Positions 5,981-6,817 of a DNA stretch of 6,817 nucleotides are shown here, one piece after another. Both the position numbers and the translations under genes were made by a program. Positions within the stretch are counted from its first letter, which is position 1. Each line of letters opens with the position of its first letter. Location: the NCBI GenBank assembly GCA_012523535.1, contig JAAYII010000159.1:1-6817 (forward strand), read 5' to 3'. The DNA is from Peptococcaceae bacterium (GTDB taxonomy: Bacteria; Bacillota; Desulfitobacteriia; Desulfitobacteriales; Syntrophobotulaceae). The notes beneath the pieces were generated by a model, which saw only the letters and a program-made list of their open reading frames with translations, had not been told where the DNA came from and did no database searches.

Positions 5981-6817
5981 TCAACCATCGGAAGACCCTA
6001 CGCTACTTTCGGGAATTAATGTTAGATCGTTGATCTTACCCAAGTAGAAGTTTAATGCGTTTTTTATACACAATATGCTCATACGCTTGTTAGCGCTGTC
6101 AGTATTAGACGCAACATGTGAGGTGCAAATTACATTATCTAAGTTTCTTAAGTCCCCCCCCATCGGTTTATATGGCTCATGGTAAAATACATCGAGAGCA
6201 GCTCCAGCAATTTCTTTGTTTTTTAAAGCTTTATACAAGGCGTCTTCATTGACGAGTTCTCCCCTAGATGTATTAATGAGAATTGCCTTTCTTGGCATTA
6301 ATTTGAGCTTCTCCTCATCTATAAACATCTTCGTTTCTTTATTTAAACTTAAGTGTAAAGATATAAAGTCTGCATCAGCAACCACTTTGGAAAAATTGGA
6401 CGAATATAAATCTACAATGTTTAATATGCGTCTGTCGATATTAGTTTTTTTGTCAAACGCAGCTATTCTCATTTGAAATCCTAATTTAGCTATAGTAGCT
6501 GTTCTAAAACCAATATTTCCAAGGCCGATGATGGCTAGTGTCTTACCTTTTAACTCAATACCGGACTCTATAGGCCAAACGCCTTTTTGGATTGAACGAT
6601 TTATCTGGGGAATTTTCCTGGCGCTGCTTAATAAAAGGGCAATTGTATGCTCTGCCACTGAATCTTCTAAGGTTCCCGGTGTATTGGCCACCAATATTAA
6701 TCGTTTATTACAAATCTTTATAGGAATGTTATCATAACCAACCCCGTATCGAATAACTAACGAATTAGGCTTTATGCAATTGAAAAACTCATTACTGTAA
6801 TTGTCTGCTCCTATAAT
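5981..6817 (-). CDS. D-isomer-specific 2-hydroxyacid dehydrogenase (5' end outside window)
   Basis: The frame is open to the right edge, giving 278 residues that begin IIGADNYSNEFF; about 45-60 N-terminal residues are missing by comparison with the 310-330 usual for the family. A TTG at 6694 is internal, because conserved sequence (RYGVGYDNI, typical of the catalytic domain) continues upstream of it in frame. Visible elements, in fragment numbering, are: VANTPGTLEDSVAEHT at the domain hinge; the NAD-binding GLGNIG at 98-103 with Asp122 after the second strand (AAFDKK), favouring NAD over NADP; and the catalytic Arg185 (NTSRGELVNE), Glu214 (FYHEPY) and His234 (TSHVAS). There is no ACT domain, so it resembles short phosphoglycerate, hydroxypyruvate or glyoxylate-type dehydrogenases; substrate unknown. 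It lies upstream of the transporter genes on the same strand and probably acts on a 2-keto or 2-hydroxy acid in the same pathway (inference). A G8 tract interrupts the gene at 6161-6154. Confidence 0.9.
   Translation of the reverse strand: MIGADNYSNEFFNCIKPNSLVIRYGVGYDNIPIKICNKRLILVANTPGTLEDSVAEHTIALLLSSARKIPQINRSIQKGVWPIESGIELKGKTLAIIGLGNIGFRTATIAKLGFQMRIAAFDKKTNIDRRILNIVDLYSSNFSKVVADADFISLHLSLNKETKMFIDEEKLKLMPRKAILINTSRGELVNEDALYKALKNKEIAGAALDVFYHEPYKPMGGDLRNLDNVICTSHVASNTDSANKRMSILCIKNALNFYLGKINDLTLIPESSVGSSDG

Noticed and set aside
6692..6694. TTG as the start of a 237-residue dehydrogenase
   Set aside because: In-frame upstream codons encode conserved catalytic-domain sequence (GVGYDNI) up to the window edge, so the gene is cut by the window and not short.
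6216..6737. Plus-strand open frames opposite the dehydrogenase gene
   Set aside because: The minus-strand frame contains all catalytic and cofactor motifs of the dehydrogenase family, so these are shadows.
1..6817. CRISPR arrays, tRNA/rRNA genes, insertion-sequence genes or phage-type modules
   Set aside because: No spaced direct repeats, tRNA-like folds, transposase motifs or attachment-site duplications were seen on either strand.

Overview
The window reads almost entirely on the minus strand. It looks like a carbohydrate uptake and utilisation operon from an AT-rich anaerobic bacterium, most likely of Firmicutes type. This rests on strong purine-rich ribosome binding sites, frequent GTG/TTG starts, an ATPase-less CUT1 sugar ABC transporter, and the style of the small membrane-protein gene at the left edge. 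The substrate-binding protein has a signal peptide but no lipobox cysteine, which would fit a two-membrane (diderm) envelope better than a classical Gram-positive one. The lineage is an inference; no marker gene is present.

In transcription order (right to left): (1) 6817-5981, a D-isomer 2-hydroxyacid dehydrogenase whose N-terminus lies beyond the window; its frame stays open to the right edge, and all three catalytic residues (Arg, Glu, His) and the NAD-binding GxGxxG are present. (2) 5980-5818, a 163-base gap with a possible promoter, a G7 tract and a good ribosome binding site. (3) 5817-4513, an extracytoplasmic sugar-binding protein. (4) A 10-bp GC-rich hairpin at 4472-4496. (5) 4451-3552 and (6) 3539-2709, two MalF/MalG-type permeases 12 bases apart, starting with GTG and TTG. 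(7) 2634-298, a 778-residue cytoplasmic protein that looks like a beta-sandwich / alpha-alpha toroid / beta carbohydrate-active enzyme but that I cannot place in a named family. (8) A hairpin with a T-run at about 192-257 that probably ends the operon. (9) At 102-1, the first 34 codons of a separate membrane-protein gene with its own ribosome binding site and a candidate promoter containing an inverted repeat.

A working model is that the binding protein captures a glycoside or oligosaccharide outside the inner membrane and the two permeases import it, powered by an ATPase encoded elsewhere. The toroid enzyme would process it in the cytoplasm, and the dehydrogenase may reduce or oxidise a 2-keto/2-hydroxy acid from the same pathway. 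The substrate is not known. The toroid enzyme is the part most likely to be undescribed.
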